Assembly: GCA_021738105.1 (NCBI GenBank)
Contig: JAIPCS010000084.1
Location: 1-13,578 of the forward strand
Length of the DNA stretch: 13,578 nt
Origin: Sulfuritalea sp.
GTDB lineage: Bacteria; Pseudomonadota; Gammaproteobacteria; Burkholderiales; Rhodocyclaceae
Direction: 5' to 3'
Below the pieces are notes generated by a model, which did not search any database, was not told where the DNA came from, and saw only the letters and a list, made by a program, of their open reading frames with translations. Positions 13,183-13,578 of this stretch are shown here, one piece after another. Position 1 is the stretch's first letter. Every line of letters begins with the position of its first letter. A program made the translations under genes and the position numbers.

Positions 13183-13578
13183 ATGAATGATACGCAGGGT
13201 ATCCGTGTTTCAAAACTATTGGCTGAGCGCGGCCTGTGTTCGCGGCGTGAGGCCGATGCCTTTATCGAGCGCGGCCTGGTCTTTGTCGACGGGCAACGGG
13301 TTTCCCAGCTCGGTACCCGGGCCGCTGCCGATGCGGTGGTCACCCTGGCGCCCGAGGCGCGAGCGACTCAGGCTCGACAGGTAACGATCCTGTTGCACAA
13401 GCCAATAGGTTATGTCTCTGCTCAAGCCGAGGATGGTCACCAGCCTGCAGTCAGCCTGATCTCGGCAATGACTCAAATGGCGGGAGAACCGCAGCGATTT
13501 CAACCATCCTACGTGAGAGGCTTGGCACCCGCGGGACGGCTCGATATCGATTCCACAGGACTGCTGGTTTTGACTCAG
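13183..13578 (+). CDS. rRNA pseudouridine synthase, RsuA/RluB/RluE/RluF family, N-terminal part (runs off the window)
   Basis: The first 132 codons are present and the frame is open at the window end. An N-terminal S4 RNA-binding domain is clear (IRVSKLLAERGLCSRREADAFIERGLVFVDGQRV, 7-40). The synthase domain then begins with LLHKPIGYVSAQ (70-81), and GRLDIDSTGLLVLT (118-131) contains the catalytic aspartate Asp121. The enzyme isomerises a specific uridine of rRNA to pseudouridine. S4 plus GRLDxDSTGLL places it in the RsuA family; the S4 opening resembles RluF, but the exact target cannot be fixed from this part. The ATG is the only sensible start and lacks a Shine-Dalgarno. It is divergent from rlmJ across 24 bp. 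Confidence 0.9.
   Translation, partial: MNDTQGIRVSKLLAERGLCSRREADAFIERGLVFVDGQRVSQLGTRAAADAVVTLAPEARATQARQVTILLHKPIGYVSAQAEDGHQPAVSLISAMTQMAGEPQRFQPSYVRGLAPAGRLDIDSTGLLVLTQ

Noticed and set aside
1..13578. Search by eye for CRISPR arrays, insertion sequences, tRNA or rRNA genes, and phage or defence genes
   Set aside because: No regularly spaced repeats, transposase motifs, cloverleaf-like sequences or defence domains were seen; the window is housekeeping metabolism, signalling and rRNA modification.

Overview
The window looks like an ordinary chromosomal segment of a GC-rich betaproteobacterium, possibly of the Rhodocyclales (Azoarcus/Thauera/Sterolibacterium-like). That placement is inferred from recalled family resemblance of the proteins and from the gene company, not from a search. 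Most of it is a fatty-acid or acyl-CoA degradation locus with its electron-transfer chain. I see no mobile element, CRISPR array, tRNA, rRNA or prophage gene.

Layout, left to right. (1) 1-1339, plus strand: the 3' end of a probable 3-hydroxyacyl-CoA dehydrogenase/enoyl-CoA hydratase gene, then a complete thiolase. (2) 1348-1391: a hairpin between convergent genes. (3) 1430-2005, minus strand: a TetR-family regulator. (4) 2006-2150: a divergent control region in which two copies of one 18-bp palindrome bracket a sigma70-like promoter. (5) 2151-5689, plus strand: etfB (TTG start), etfA (ATGA overlap) and a 596-residue acyl-CoA dehydrogenase, closed by a strong intrinsic terminator at 5710-5738. 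(6) 5739-5971: a non-coding control region with two abutting inverted repeats and a candidate promoter. (7) 5972-7948: a GAF-GGDEF-EAL cyclic-di-GMP enzyme. (8) 8122-9753, minus strand: ETF-ubiquinone oxidoreductase. (9) 9829-12275, plus strand: a hotdog thioesterase and acetoacetyl-CoA synthetase, divergent from the oxidoreductase across a 75-bp gap holding a palindromic -10 box. (10) 12286-13158, minus strand: rlmJ. (11) 13183-13578, plus strand: the start of an RsuA-family rRNA pseudouridine synthase, only 24 bp from rlmJ and running off the window.

How the genes fit together (inference from family roles): the acyl-CoA dehydrogenase oxidises acyl-CoA and passes electrons to EtfAB; ETF-ubiquinone oxidoreductase passes them to the quinone pool; the hydratase/dehydrogenase and thiolase complete the beta-oxidation cycle. 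The thioesterase and acetoacetyl-CoA synthetase adjust acyl-CoA and acetoacetate pools. The TetR protein probably represses etfBA and itself in the absence of an acyl-CoA ligand. The cyclic-di-GMP protein sits inside the locus but has its own control region and a terminator in front of it, so a functional link to fatty-acid use is unproven. The most checkable new observations are the paired operators around the etfB promoter, the tandem palindromes before the cyclic-di-GMP gene, and two compact divergent promoters, one of them possibly leaderless on both sides.
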